64,000 bases of DNA, from contig CM029120.1 of NCBI GenBank assembly GCA_016859345.1, positions 4,339,001 to 4,403,000 of the forward strand, in the 5' to 3' direction. A program made the position numbers and the translations under genes. Each line of letters opens with the position of its first letter. Positions within the stretch are counted from its first letter, which is position 1. Positions 12,448-24,864 of the stretch are shown here, piece by piece. The notes beneath the pieces are model-generated. The model had not been told where the DNA came from and did not search any database. It saw only the letters and a program-made list of their open reading frames with translations. This DNA comes from Istiophorus platypterus (taxonomy: Eukaryota > Chordata > Actinopteri > Istiophoriformes > Istiophoridae).

Positions 12448-13400
12448 TCGGCTGTGTTTTGTTTGATGTCTACCAGCTCATTTTAAATTGTTTCATAGCA
12501 GCAGAATCGGCAGCATTTCTGATTTTTTTTTGTTTTTTTTGCCTGGCGGATTTCTGCTCTGGTGTCACTATTTGTCTCTAGTTATTAGCAACAGGGCTGC
12601 GGCTCTTATCAGGCCTGGCTACATAGTGCCCCCTAGTGGGGACATGCTGGACCCATCAGTCCTTACACTGCAGTGATTTTGTTGAATACAGGGACGTTAA
12701 TGAAGCCTGATTACTGGATGTGCTGAGCTAAAGGCGATGCCTTAATAAAACTAAATGTTGTGTCTCAAGAGTTAAGTACTGAAGGTATTTAAACGAACCA
12801 TTTAGAGTATTTGGAGTTGACACTTTGTTTTTTCTTTTTTTAAACCGACCCCCTTGCCATTTTCACAAGGAGGGTCGTAAATAAAATAACAACAAATCAA
12901 CAGCTAATTACAAGAATAGAAAAGAAACAACATTATTGTGTCAGGAATATTGTTATATGGCTACAATGTATATAAAAGGAGATTAGTTTAATGCAGTGCT
13001 TTACTAATAGACGTAAGGGTGTGTAACCTGTTCTCAGGGGCGTATGCACACGAGCAGGTGTTTGTCTGCTCAGGGAGCCGATTGGAGCTGAAGTCATTTG
13101 TTTGAAAATGAAAGAAGTCAACCTCTAATCATGCCAAGTTGAGTACAAACACTCCGATATGCTTGTTTTCTTTCCCTCTGCTGGAAAAAAAAAACTCTTC
13201 TCATACTGTTTTCCAAAAGAATCAAATTATAATTAAGAAATGTTACTTTTCATTTTATAAAAACTATCTTTCAAATTCTCACAGTATTTCTCCCTGATTT
13301 ACATTCAGCAGTACACTACATCCATATCTGAATACTGAACATCTCATTCCAAAATCACAGTTGCTAATCTGGTGCTATAATAACACCCCCCCCCCCATGA

Positions 13401-15868
13401 AACTAGTGTATATGGATTATACATGTTGCTTGGGGGTTTACAATGTGAGCGCGACGGTGGAGCCGAGCTGACGGCCCGAACTGAGGTTGGCAGGCTTTGT
13501 TTTATTCATGAGGTCATGTCGCTGATGCTGGTGATGAGGCCTGACTCGCAGTCGGCGTTCCGGCTCATCCCGGGGGGCTGGATTGGGTTAGAGGTCGAGG
13601 GCTCCGTGCGGATGAGGGTTATGAGGGAGGGATGAAGTTATTCCAAGGCAGATTAGGAAAACCACATCTCTGTGGACCAGGTGTTGTCAGGTTGGAAGAG
13701 GAAAGGGGTCTTCACCAAAACTGATGCCACACAGCTGGAGCCACACTGTTGTCTAAGATATCATTGTTTGCTGCACCATATTATATCCTTTCATTCACCC
13801 ATTACCCATTTGTATCTTATCCAACCATCATTACGTTTTCTCTGGCAGGGGGTTCATTAAGCTCTCACTGTAAAGCCTTTATTTCGGTTCCCTGCCTTTA
13901 GAAAAACGATATTTCTTCAGTCAGGTAGTTATTCTATATTCTAAGCACTGCTGGGAGAGGTTCATCACTAAGAATTAATTAAAACCAGAAACATCTGATG
14001 ATTGGATGGACATTATCTATCTCATCGTTGGGAAAGAAAGAGGAGACTGAAACCAGAGTATTTGAATAATATGTTGGATCTTGTTCATTACACCCGTTTG
14101 TCCAGCGTTTGTTTGAAAAAACTAACAGGGAAATTCACATTTATGCATTTATTTTTATTTACATCTTCCTTTCCTTTTGTGCACTTTAAAACATAAACGT
14201 GTATCTTTATTCAATTATTAGATTTTTCTTGCATCTGATTTAAAAAAAATGTTTTACAGACATGACAACAAATGATATAAACCACAACTTCTTGTATGTA
14301 GCTTGGGTAGATCTAAACAAAAAGAGAATTAAAACCTATAATATCCCTTCATTACAACCCAAAACCATGCCAAAACATCCCAAAACATATCGACACACAT
14401 GTAGAAGCCGAGGTGTCCACATACTTCTGGCAATGCACTGTACAGTGACTGCAGGTTTATCTTTCAGAAAGTACTCCCACGTCAAGTTAGTAACTTTTTC
14501 TCCACAGTGTCACGGGACACACAGGAACAATAGTGTCACCTGCTGGTCTGACGGTGGAACTTCCCCGTTACCTGAATCAGGTGTGTGTAGGTTTGTGTTT
14601 TCGTTCACACAACCTCTAATATTGCGTGTTTTGTCATTTTAATGTTCAATATTTGCCTTGTTTGTTTTTTTTTTCGGAAACCACCTTGATCACAGATGAT
14701 ACAAGCTTCAAAGAATACGCTTTGGTTAGTTTTAGAAATTAGTTTTATTTTTTAATACAGATAAAAAGGAGACAATCAACGCAAATGATGGCATCCACAC
14801 AGATTTTTTTTTTTCCTCTAAAAATTACTGCTTTAGTTTTGGATTTGTTTGCCAACACAAAAAACTGGGGTGTAAGAGGCTTTTTGTGAGGGCAGGAGGA
14901 GGAGAAGAGTCTGGTTTCACGAGGAGACGCAGTTGGAAACGGGATATGATGAGATACGGTTTTTATTTTTTGTGTCTGGCTGTTTCCATTTTTGTTCTTC
15001 TCGTCACTTCCTGTTTTGTCCCTGCACTTTGCATGCCAGCATCTCTTGCATTCACTCACTGCGGATTTATGAAATTTCATGTCATCTCCTGCCTCTTTCA
15101 TCGTCCTCGGCATCTCAAACATTCTGACATTTTTGGTTCGAAATGACATTAAACCGGTGCGACTCAATTTCTTCCTTTGGTCCAATTCTGCTCTATGAGA
15201 TGAATCATACCTTGAACTGGAAAAAAACAAAACAAAAAAACAAAACAAAAAAAACCAAAACACAAAAAAAAACCTAAATCCCATTCCGGTTTCCTCCTAC
15301 TCTCTCCAGGAACAAACACTCTGTTAGAAGTCACGATAAAGGCAATAATGCACGCTTCAAGATTCATTACACTCCCAAAAAAACAGTCAAAAACAGGTGA
15401 AGTCTGGTTCCACAGGTCGCATGGTGACATTTCGAGTATGGTGAATTTGATAAACAGCGGTCTTTGATGCTGACGAGTAGCTTTTAACTGACCTCCTCAG
15501 CTGCACTCCTTTTAATCTGCCACATTTTTTTTCCCTTTCCACTCTTCAGTTTGACAAACAGGATTTGAACTGGAGCCTCCCACACAGTAAACAGTCGACG
15601 CTGAGCTGCGAGTGGTTGAGGGAGATATTTACCACTCAGTGTTTGCCACCCCGTGCAATCTGAAACAGCAGCTTTGCCAGTAGTCTGCGCTTCCACTGCC
15701 GCCGCAGAAGTGTCACCAGAGGTAAACAAGGAGTCGTCAAGCTTGTCGGAAAGCTAGCTGGAGGCAGCTAGCGGCAGTGGAGCTGGGAGTGGAAGCCATG
15801 GTACGGGAAAAAAACCAAAAACAGAACGCCACCGTACATCACACCGTACAGCGCCGCACCACAGCGGG
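13401..15868. other. Gene-free DNA and likely 3' UTR of ap5s1
   Basis: No coding exon found. TGTCCACATACTTCTGGCA at about 14413 resembles an end motif of decayed teleost DNA transposons. The ap5s1 transcript should end within this stretch: plus-strand TTTATT (AATAAA on the sense strand) occurs near 14744 and 14964. I cannot tell which poly-A signal is used. A poly-purine A/CA-rich stretch is at 15220-15270. Confidence 0.4.
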
Positions 15869-18800
15869 TCACTTGGCCATGTAGGCCGCCACCTCCTTCT
15901 CCAGGCTCTGGGCAAAGCGGTGGTTGAGGAAGAGGAGCTGGCCATGGGGAAGCAGGCGGCTGAGCAGCGCATCGATGCGGTTGCTCCTCAGCAGTACCTG
16001 GAGGGAGAGCTGGCGTTAGTGACGACCCCCGTGTGGACCCATTAACGATCCCGGTTAGAAACAGATGGCCACAGGATCTGTACGTCGCCATCTTGGTTTT
16101 TGTTTTGTTTTTTTTTGCCAGTTTCCGTAAAATGTCACTACCGTTGAGAATTTCTGCTCGTGCATGCTCTGATAAAATGTTTAACTTGAATGATCTTAAG
16201 TCTGATCAGGCCTTTAAACATGTGTAGACACCAGGCTCCAAATACTCTGGGTTTTCTTTGAATACAGTATCAATAAAGATTTAGCAGACATAATGTAAAA
16301 ACAGATGCATTTTATCAGACACCACCAACAAACGGCGCTGCCCCGGAGGAGTATGTTCCAGTCTGGCAAGTGTTGCTCTGACGGGAGTAAATAGTGTATT
16401 CATTGGGGGACTATTTTCAGTGGCGGATTAGTACACATTGAATGGTGTAGTGAGTGTTTATAGTAGCAGGGCCCAGGCTGAATTATACATCTCTCTAAAA
16501 TGGTCCCAGACCCCCAGGGGGAACGAAAAGCCCCAGTCTAATGCATGTCGCTCGGTTTTGGTCCATTTTTAGAAAGATTTTGCTTAAAGTCCAGTTTTAA
16601 CCACTTAACGTTCTTTAATTTGACAAAAGAATCACAACCCAAGGTCCAACTTACAGGGTTTTTTTTCCTGAGCTTTCACACTCGGTCCAATTGTCACAGA
16701 TCTCTCATTAGCTCTTATTTCATGCAACTGTATTTTGTTCTTCTAATCACTAATGAGGCTCACGTGTTTAAGTAGGAAGATACGAGAAAGTTCACCTTGA
16801 TTTAGGACTGTTTTGTCAAACTATATTTCAAAGGTAAAGGATAAATCATTCCTGCTGATTTCAGTTCATTTAGTTTATACGGTGCATGTTCCTAAATTAG
16901 TCTGAGATGTGGGCTAGTAGGGGGCCCGACAGCTAATTTCTGCCCGAGGGTCCAATAATAAATTCATCCGGACACGAGCATGACGGCGTGAGCTGGATTT
17001 ACTCAAAATAAGCTACTGTGTGTATGTGTGTGTGTGTGTGCGTGTGTGTGTATTCATGCTAATGAAAGAACACATCACCCGCCGTGGCTCACTTGAGTGT
17101 CTTTAACAGTTAACATTGGAGCCCTGTGACACTGAGGAATAAGATATATCAGACAACCCCTGTGAGCAGGATTAACCCATTGATGGTTTTGATCATCACA
17201 GTGGGATTTGTTGAATATCGCTAGATTAATCCTTTAAGACCGAACTAAACAAAACAGTCACCGAAATAGCAGCGATGGAGCTGAACCGTCCAATTATAAC
17301 TAGGTTTTTTTTGTATAAAAGAAGGAAAACGAGGCCTGTAGCAGGACCTTCCGTGTGGAGCCAGAGCCACAGATCCGAACCAATTCTGTGTCGACAGCTT
17401 TCGCAGTGATACCGGGATCTTAAATTTCTCTGTATGGATAGAATCTGGAGCTTTAAAACAATGTGTAATTTGTCAAGGTTGTGGTAGATAAAAAATACTA
17501 CTAAAGTAGCGCTACCGAGGCCAAAGCCTCCAACAGGTGAGACAATGGATCTCAAAAGGTTCAGCATGATTCTTTTTTTTCAGATTTAACAAACTCCTCC
17601 CGACTCTGGTAACAGGATTTAAAAGGGTTCCTCAATTCAGAAAACATACTGGACCCCCTCTTGAAAATTAAACCATGACTGTTTTTTGTTTTGTTTTTTT
17701 TGGGGGGGGGGGGGTACTCACCTCGCTCCCCTGCCCCAGCATGTGCAGGTGCTCCAGGCAGTGTCGGGTCAGGTTGCGGAGGGTCCCTTCAGCCAGCAGC
17801 AGGTTCTCGTGCGGCTCGCACACCAGCGTGAAGCCCAGACTCTGGACGCCCAGCCACAGGGCGCTCATCTCCTCAGAGAAGGGGTCCCCGGCCCTCAGGC
17901 GCACCACTCCGCCGCCGCCGGCCTCCTGCAGGGCCAGGCCCTCCTCGCCCGGCACCATCTCCACCAGCAGGCGGCCCGAGGCCTCGCGGGACAGGCAGAC
18001 GGCGCTCCTCACCTGCCTGCGTCGCAGAGGTTAACCGCTATGTTGAGAACGACGGGGACAATTTCTGTACGTCCCCTAGGGCTGTTTTAGTAATAACCAT
18101 GAACTTCATTACCTATTTTCATTCAGCCTATTATCGTTAATCAAGTTAGGGCTCCAACTGATGGTTTTTAGCGTTAAAAAAATGTCAACACCTTTTTCAA
18201 ATGACCAGAGCCTGAAGAGACTTCTTAAAATTGGAAATTTTCTCTTAAAACACTACAAAATACTATAAAGGTTTGAATTTTTTTTTTAAAAAAGCAAGAA
18301 AACGGTCACTCGTGATAAGCTGTAACTACCAGTTTCGGATAAAATCCCCTAAATGAGTAATTCGTGACGAAAACTGTCAGTTTTCTTATTCAATGCCAGA
18401 AATTAAGAGCAGAGCTTGAGATTAATTCCATAATTCCAACCTGCAACAGTATCTGCTCAAGCCACAACTGTACTACAGATAAAGGGACGGATCGACTCTC
18501 TGAGACAATCTCTGCACAAACTCAACATTATTACAGCCTTCGTGAGGGGAGCACTTAGTTTAGCTAGCTGTCCCTAATAAACTGACAGCTGAGTGTAACT
18601 GGAGAGTGAACTGAAAAATGGTCGTTGTTTATGGTGAAGGAGGGACTGTTCCGCCCACGTACATTAACCAACTAACTAACTAACTAACTAACCAACCAAC
18701 CAACCACCGGCTGGTCGGACGCGAGCAGAGCGACCCACCTCGCCACCGCCGCCACCTTCTCCCTCCGCAGGAGCCGCGTCTCCTCCGGGCCGAGCTCCCG

Positions 18801-18920
18801 GTGCCGTTCGCCCCGGATCCCTTCATCTGGACCGAAGACCCGGGAGTACAGGACCCTGCTCTCCCCGGCAGGCAGGGCGCTGACCGGGCACACGGTGTGG
18901 ATCAGGAAACACCGCACCAT
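15869..18920 (-). CDS. ap5s1: AP-5 complex subunit sigma-1
   Basis: This encodes the small (sigma) subunit of the AP-5 adaptor, a tetramer that works with SPG11 and SPG15 on late endosomes and lysosomes to retrieve cargo. The coding exons are 18739-18920, 17722-18016 and 15869-15997, joined by introns of 722 and 1724 bp. All junctions are GT-AG: GAG|GTGGGT, GCAG|G, GAG|GTGAGT and CAG|GTA. They give an unbroken 201-residue protein; the human protein has 200. Recognised matches to the human family are the start MVRCFLIHT, RVLYSRVFG (22-30), LLRREK with AVAR (50-61), LGVQSLGF and HENLLLAEGTLRNLTR in the middle exon, and LLPHGQLLFLN near the end. The start at 18920 is chosen because human AP5S1 begins the same way; an in-frame ATG at 18956 would add 12 residues. 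It lies downstream of cdc25b in the same orientation, as in human 20p13. Confidence 0.95.
17021..17052. repeat. (TG)n microsatellite in ap5s1 intron 2
   Basis: An imperfect TG run inside the larger ap5s1 intron. Confidence 0.85.
18667..18706. repeat. (AACT)n/(AACC)n tetranucleotide repeat in ap5s1 intron 1
   Basis: AACT units are followed by AACC units, about ten in total. It starts only about 30 bp inside the intron from the exon 1 donor. Confidence 0.9.
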
Positions 18921-19075
18921 GTTGTCACGAGTGGACCGAAAGCACCGGACGCACACGGACCGGCCGTGAACGCTGTTAGCTTAGCATCGGGATGTTTGTA
19001 TTGGCTCCTCGCTTCCGCGTTGGGTCAGCTGACCACTCTCGGCTACCGTTGCTTCGCGTTATTTGAACCGGCAGA
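18921..19075 (-). promoter_or_regulatory. ap5s1: Putative ap5s1 5' UTR/promoter
   Basis: CpG-containing DNA directly upstream of the ap5s1 start. It has a perfect 12-bp palindrome GGTCAGCTGACC at 19023-19034 around a CAGCTG E-box core. No TATA box is seen. The GC-rich segment stops abruptly at the pentanucleotide repeat, so the core promoter is probably this short stretch. Confidence 0.5.
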
Positions 19076-19091
19076 TGGCGCTCACTGTACG

Positions 19092-19162
19092 AATTATATT
19101 ATATTATATTATATTATATTATATTATATTATATTATATTATATTATATTATATTATATTAT
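19092..19162. repeat. (ATTAT)n pentanucleotide microsatellite
   Basis: About 14 perfect five-base units. It lies about 170 bp upstream of the ap5s1 start codon. Confidence 0.95.
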
Positions 19163-20170
19163 AAAGTAAATATGCTTGTGTTAAAACAAAAGAAGAAAAA
19201 TCTAAATTCAAATATTTATATTTCACACAAGATTTCAAGAAAGATGGGATTTTAACCAAATAATAAAGATAGTTTCATAATTTTCTATGTCTAAACCTTA
19301 ATTTTGTATGTGTTCCCTATGGGAAAGTGAAAATCAGATGCGGGGATCTGCTGCAAAAGACTATTTTCATTCCTGATTAATCCGCTGGTTATTTTCTTGA
19401 TCAACTGATTAAATGTTCGGTTTGTAAAATGTCAAAATAAATGGTGGAAATCTGACATAGTTGGAGCTGGCAGATTCAAACAGCTTGTTTTTTTGCTTGT
19501 CAAACAGTCAGCAAACTGAAGTGATTTGAAATCAATGAATTTAACCATAAAACTGGCTGGAAAACATGACATATAATTGCATTTTAGAAGGCTTTTTTCT
19601 CTTCCCCTTAAGTTTCGACCACACACGTTGTGCAGTGTCTACTACCTGATATAAGCCGAGGGATTTGGTTGGTTTTTTGTGACTACGTGATTCCTCAAGT
19701 GGAACTATCCTAATTTTCTTGTGCACAGGTTCCCCAAAGCTCAGCCTGATGTCTCTGTAGACAAGAAATATGAATTTGATTTCAAAATAAATGTGTAGGA
19801 TAGAACAAAGCTACACTGACTCTCCCTTCAAAGATGTAGCATTGTTGTTGTATTAACAACATTTTTGTGTGTGTGTGTGTGTGTGTGTTTTTCGATTAAT
19901 ACATTTGTTCGTTTGACTTGTAAAGTCGACAACCATTTATATTTTCAACTAAATCACATCCCCCTCAAGTGAACTGGAAGGAAGTGAAATCGCGGAGGCA
20001 GCGGTATTGAGGCGGTGTGGAGCAGAAGTGGATGAAAACAGGTCTGAGAGAGGGAAGGCGGCTGCAGAGAGGCTGAGATCTGAGATCAGAGCGTTTCTGG
20101 GTCTCGGCAAACAAACAGAGGCAGCTGTTAATCCAACAGCTGCTGCTGGTCACGCTTCTTCACTCTGAGA
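19163..20170. other. Intergenic DNA with decayed repeat
   Basis: 19370-19450 (GATTAATCCGCTGG, TTTTCTTGATCAACTGATTAA, then AAAATGTCA) resembles one end of a dispersed teleost repeat also seen at 49715-50020 and 59100-59345. A (GT)n run is at about 19866-19890. No gene found. Confidence 0.45.
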
Positions 20171-20188
20171 GGCGCTGCTCTGTGAGAG

Positions 20189-20189
<1 letters not shown>

Positions 20190-20226
<37 letters not shown>
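20190..20226. repeat. (GT)n microsatellite
   Basis: About 17 GT units after GAGAGAGA. Confidence 0.9.
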
Positions 20227-20228
<2 letters not shown>

Positions 20229-23200
20229 GATACTGCAGTGATGGAGGGGAAAGACAGAGAGAAAACATCCACTGAGCTTTGCTAACATTTGCTCCACCAT
20301 GCTGTTAACCTCTTCCCCCCCTGCTCCTCACAGGCCCGCCGAGTCTGAAAAACATCCAAGGATGTTCTGGTTGTTCATCGGATTTCTTCCTTTTCTTCCT
20401 TTTGTTCTTTCTTCCCTTTTCTTCTCCTTCTTTTTCTTGTCGTCTCACTGATGTTCGGCCCGTTTCCTGCGTCTTTCAGAACTGCAACAGCTGGATGACA
20501 GCATCGACCCGTGAGGGCACGAGGTTTGACGGATCATGTGATTTCATCAGTTCTGCCCCGGGGATGGCGACGGTCGGGCTGCCGCGCTGGTCCGGGATGA
20601 AATAACTCAACAAATATTCCTGGGATCTCTGGGAGGTTTCGTGCAGACATTAATGGTTTTCAGACTTTACTTCAAAAATGACGCTGGTGATCCCCTAATT
20701 TTTCCCCCAGCCCAGTCATGAGGTTCACATTTTAGACTTTGAAAAATATGAAATATGATTCGACAGTTAACTGAAAGAAATGAGTTTAGGTAGTTTTTTT
20801 TTTTTTTTTTTTAAAGTGCATTTTTGGTGTTGTTGAAATTTCCTGGGGGAGGAGGGAACTTTTCGGCCGAGTGAAGCTTTTGGGACTTTAGGGGAAAATG
20901 AGAGATGCTGGGGCCTGATTCTTCACATCTCTACGTCTCTCATTTTGCACTTTTTATAAAGAGAAGAGCCAGAACCCCTTTTGTGCCCGAGGTACGATCT
21001 TCTGTATTTTGCTACTCTGTTCATTAATGGGTTTTTTTTCTTTAACCTCCTCCTTGTTCTTTTTGGTGATTCGTTCCAGTTCACCGGTGGTTGAAATGAC
21101 TTTTTTTTTTTTTTTTTTAGTCAAGGACTCCACAGTCAAGATTGAGTCCATCTAGATTCAGGCTACGGACCAGGACCGACTCCGCTAGGTTAAGTTCTGG
21201 TCCTGGTTTGTCTTATAAAGGAAAACCTTCATAAATGTTCAGCCTGATCTAACGCGTTGCAGCTGTACTGAATTAAAACACCTGGCATATGAAGTCGTCG
21301 TCCCTTCACCTCGGCCCGTCCCCGTCTCGGCACGCCGACCTCAGGGCCCTGCTGAAGCTTCGGCCCTGGGCCCTGGTGTCACCTTTAACCCCCCGTTTAC
21401 TGTGATCTGTTCGCGTGGTGACGGTAAACTGACAAACCCGCCTCTGAAACAAAGTGCCACCACCCCCGGCAGGGAGCGGCGAAAAACAAAGAGCATAACA
21501 CTGTGGTTTCAGAGGATGGGTGGGGGCCATGGTTTGGCGAGGTGAGCTTTCTGCTGGTAAAGTTCTCGAGGATTTGAAACTGACAATTCAGGTTTCCTGT
21601 TTGTTTTTTTTTTTTGTTTTTTTTCCTTCTGCATGTCCCTTCTCTACTGGATGAGATGATTTCAACATACTATGACAATGTTTTTACACACACACACACA
21701 TGCATGCCTACCATGCAGATCATATAAAAACATATTCCGCCTGTTGCCTTCAGCTTCCTTCATTTCAAACCCACGGGCCTCGCCGCCATTGGCCCAGCTG
21801 ATCGCCCTCCGACCACATCCTGTTGATGTTCTCATTCAGCTGGTTTTCTGTCTCAACAGCGGGAAATGTGACTCACGAAACCAGAAACAAAGCAAAGCTC
21901 GCCGGGACGTCTCATGTGATGAGCGCGACAGTGCAGGGCGGCTGCACTTCCCTCCTCGAAAGCCCAGAACTCTGGGTTGAAGAGGATTCTCCTTGACTCT
22001 CCTCGCTGCGCAGAACCTCCATAGGGAAAACAGTGAAATCTGGCTTCACTTTCACATTGAGTTCTCATGCTGCTTTCTGGCTAATTATTACCTGCCGCCA
22101 TCCCTTTCTAGGTTCAACCCTTCATTACTTAAGAGTCACGTCAGTAAACTGGCCCAGGCTGATCATTAAACACAGTGTGGGCATTGCAGAAAAGCTTCTC
22201 CTTCTACACCTGTTTCCGATGAAAAGCTTCATCTGTACCTTTATATACCGATTAGAAGTTCCATCTAAGGAGACTTTAGCATTTGCCAGTTTTCTCGTCC
22301 GCATACAACCAAATGTTGCTCGGCCACAAGATGACAACTGAGTCACGAACTCCACCCTCTCGACGAAGACCATGAGATTGCAGATGAGAGCTGCAGTAAA
22401 GGTCAATGCTCCACTTTTCAAAGGTCAGGTGGGAACTTTAATAGTCACCATATCTGTACATACAGATATGTGCTGCAGCTGCAGGAGCTTAAAAAGCCGC
22501 CATTATAATGTGAATTAACTTGAATAAATAATCACAACTTTGTGCAAATCAAATTTAGGGACTTTTCGAAACTAAAATTACTGTTTGATATTTAAAGTGT
22601 GTGTGTGTGTGTGTGGGGGGGGGGGGGGTAGTAAAGAAATGGCGACAAAACTAGATACCAAATCAGACTGAAACTTCTTAATCGGAAGTGCAGAAGTTTT
22701 TCAGGCAGGCAGCTCAAGAACAAACTTTTTCGGTGGGCAAACTACATCAGCCATGAGATATTATTAAAAGCAGCCTTTTTACATCTGTCTTGAAACATGC
22801 CTGGAAGGGCTCTTTAGCTCTTTTACTTTGGTTGTAATGACTTTATATCGCAGGCTTTTGAAAGCCACCTGAGAGGAAGGACACACCTCTGAGAGCGGGC
22901 AACTCACTTAACACTGCACTAATTTTCCAGGGGAAAATCCGTTGCTGCGGCATTTCGAGTGTCTCCCTGTTGAATTCCTGTGTCTCCAGCTAATTGGACG
23001 AGCCCGGTTGTAGAACCAGGGCCGGTTTTTCCTTTTTTTTTTTCCTTTTTCTTTTGCATGGACCTTCCAAGAACTCATCTACATTTTTAAAAACTGACTG
23101 TTCTAGTTGGGGGGGGGGGGGGGGGGCTGGTATTGAAAAGCAGCTGTTGCAAGTGCTGTACAGCACATGCCTCACATAAAAGTCTAAGGCCTCGTAAAAG

Positions 23201-24860
23201 CCTTGGCGACTATTAACCGTCTTGTTCGGACAGAGGTGGCAGCTTGGTTATGAAGAGTTATGGACACATTCACAAGCACATGTAAAGATCAGAGAGGCTA
23301 AATGTGGTTTACTGATTTTTCTCTTCTCCACCCTCCTTTCCCAACGCTACGTTCCCTCTATTCTGCCAATGCTGCTTCTTTTCTTTTTGTCTCCAGAGTT
23401 TTTCAAAGCATCTCCAGTTGAGCCCGAGCTGCGAAAGATGCCCAGACAAAAACTTTCCAACTAGAAACTGTTGGCTGTAAATTAGTATTCAGACATCAGC
23501 CGGTGGAATGCAAACAAAGACTTGCCCTTTCTTTCCCACAGAAGCATGGCCGGGTGGGAAATGGCCTGATTTCAAACTTTGGTGAAATGCCAGTAGGGGA
23601 GGGCGTCTCGTGCCCCTCCGCCTCCGACAGATCAGTCACGTGTCTGCAGCACGTGGAGGCTCTGGTTTCTTTCTTTTTTCTTCCCTGTGACCCCTCCTGT
23701 CGAGACATGTCAGGCTGCCCAGGCCCTGCCTCCACAGAGCCACTACTTCGCATACAGGAATGTATGCACGTGTAGACGAGGCCCCTCCTATGGTTGGCTG
23801 CGGAGGGAAAATTTGAAAAACAGGAACTGCTGTGCCTGTAGGAAAAAACCCGCATCCCCGCCGAGTGCAGCAAAGGAAGCGAACCAAAAGGCAGACGTTC
23901 TATTCTTAGCCTTCAAAGTTAGACTTAGACTAAGTCCCGAACATCGGGGGCCCCTCCGAAGAAAACCTGGAAGGTCCTTAAAATTCAAATGTGGACTACA
24001 TGTATTAGGTTTCTTTTCATTATTCACTAATCTATGTTTTTTTATTCTCTCCACCTTCCTAACATGAAATTGTCAGAAAACGGTGAAAAATCTCCCATAA
24101 CAATTTGGCATCATTAAAAAAAAAAAAAAAAAAATCAATTCATCTTTAATTAAACATTATTAAAAGTTTTTGTCAACAACTGACTGACTGTTTTCAACTC
24201 TGGGGAAAAGACGCTTCAGGGCCGCGTCCGAGTCCGATTTCACTCCCTTACACCAAGTATCCTAGTTCCGATGGCTGCATTCATACTCCTGTTATATTCA
24301 TCTTTACTTTTACTTCATGATGTCACGAAAAATTCAAATGAGAATATTGCCAGGTCTTACTTTGCAAAGCTATCCAGTTAAATAAACCTAGTTCGTGCCT
24401 CAGACCTAAAGATTTATCCTGAATTAGGCCTGGATATCTAACCCGAGTCAGTTTGGTACCAACGGAAATCACTGTATCACTGAGAATCGAACACTTCTGA
24501 GAGAAAAGTAGTTCAATTACTGGTAACATTAGCTTTGTTTACTTATGCTTCGATCAGATCAACTTTAAAATATTATTTGGCCAATTATCGAGATTGCATT
24601 TTATTAAGGCAACAGTGCTTGCCAAAATGTTTATGTTTAGACAACATTAGACATTTGAGAAGTTTACCTTCTTTTGTTAAAATGTGTTTTAACACAAAGA
24701 AAAAAAAAAAAGAAATAGAAAGTTACCATCCAATAACCTTTCAAATATCTAAAACAAGAAATACCCAGATTCCTCCCAAGAATACATTCACAGCACAAAA
24801 ACTAAACTGATGATTTAAAACAAACAAGAGAAACAAAAACAACAAAAACTAGTAAGATAC
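20227..24860. other. Intergenic DNA between cdc25b and ap5s1
   Basis: No gene recognised. Two plus-strand stretches are flanked by strong splice-like signals: an acceptor ending at about 20331 (CTGCTCCTCACAG), and a 32-nt segment after TCTTTCAG at about 20480 that reads LQQLDDSID in one frame and ends at GTGAGG. They could be an unidentified transcript or chance. Homopolymers occur near 20796 (T), 21101 (T), 23110 (G, about 18) and 24115 (A). A GT-to-poly-G run is at 22597-22628. Confidence 0.4.
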
Positions 24861-24864
24861 TGTA

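Larger units (their letters stand above)
10991..13400. other. Gene-free DNA with microsatellites
   Basis: No gene found. Homopolymer T runs lie near 11111-11145 and A runs near 11795. A block at 11590-11780 with TTAATGG and GCTAATCAGGGACTAATCACC resembles enhancer DNA. CCTTTAA is repeated three times at about 11868-11888. Two CA microsatellites lie within it and are listed separately. Confidence 0.45.

Noticed and set aside
12625..12645. GCCCCCTAGTGG-type phrases (also near 2020 and 43490)
   Set aside because: Short phrases common in fish genomes; no complete element could be delimited around them apart from the pair at 43360/44920.
14745..15284. 179-codon minus-strand frame
   Set aside because: Dominated by Phe/Lys runs from the A/CA-rich tract; low complexity, no homology recognised.
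17226..17567. 113-codon minus-strand frame in ap5s1 intron 2
   Set aside because: It has hydrophobic runs but no recognisable domain and no splice signals that fit ap5s1; probably chance or old repeat.
17675..18090. 119- and 134-codon plus-strand frames
   Set aside because: They are antisense shadows of ap5s1 exon 2, whose minus-strand translation clearly matches the family.
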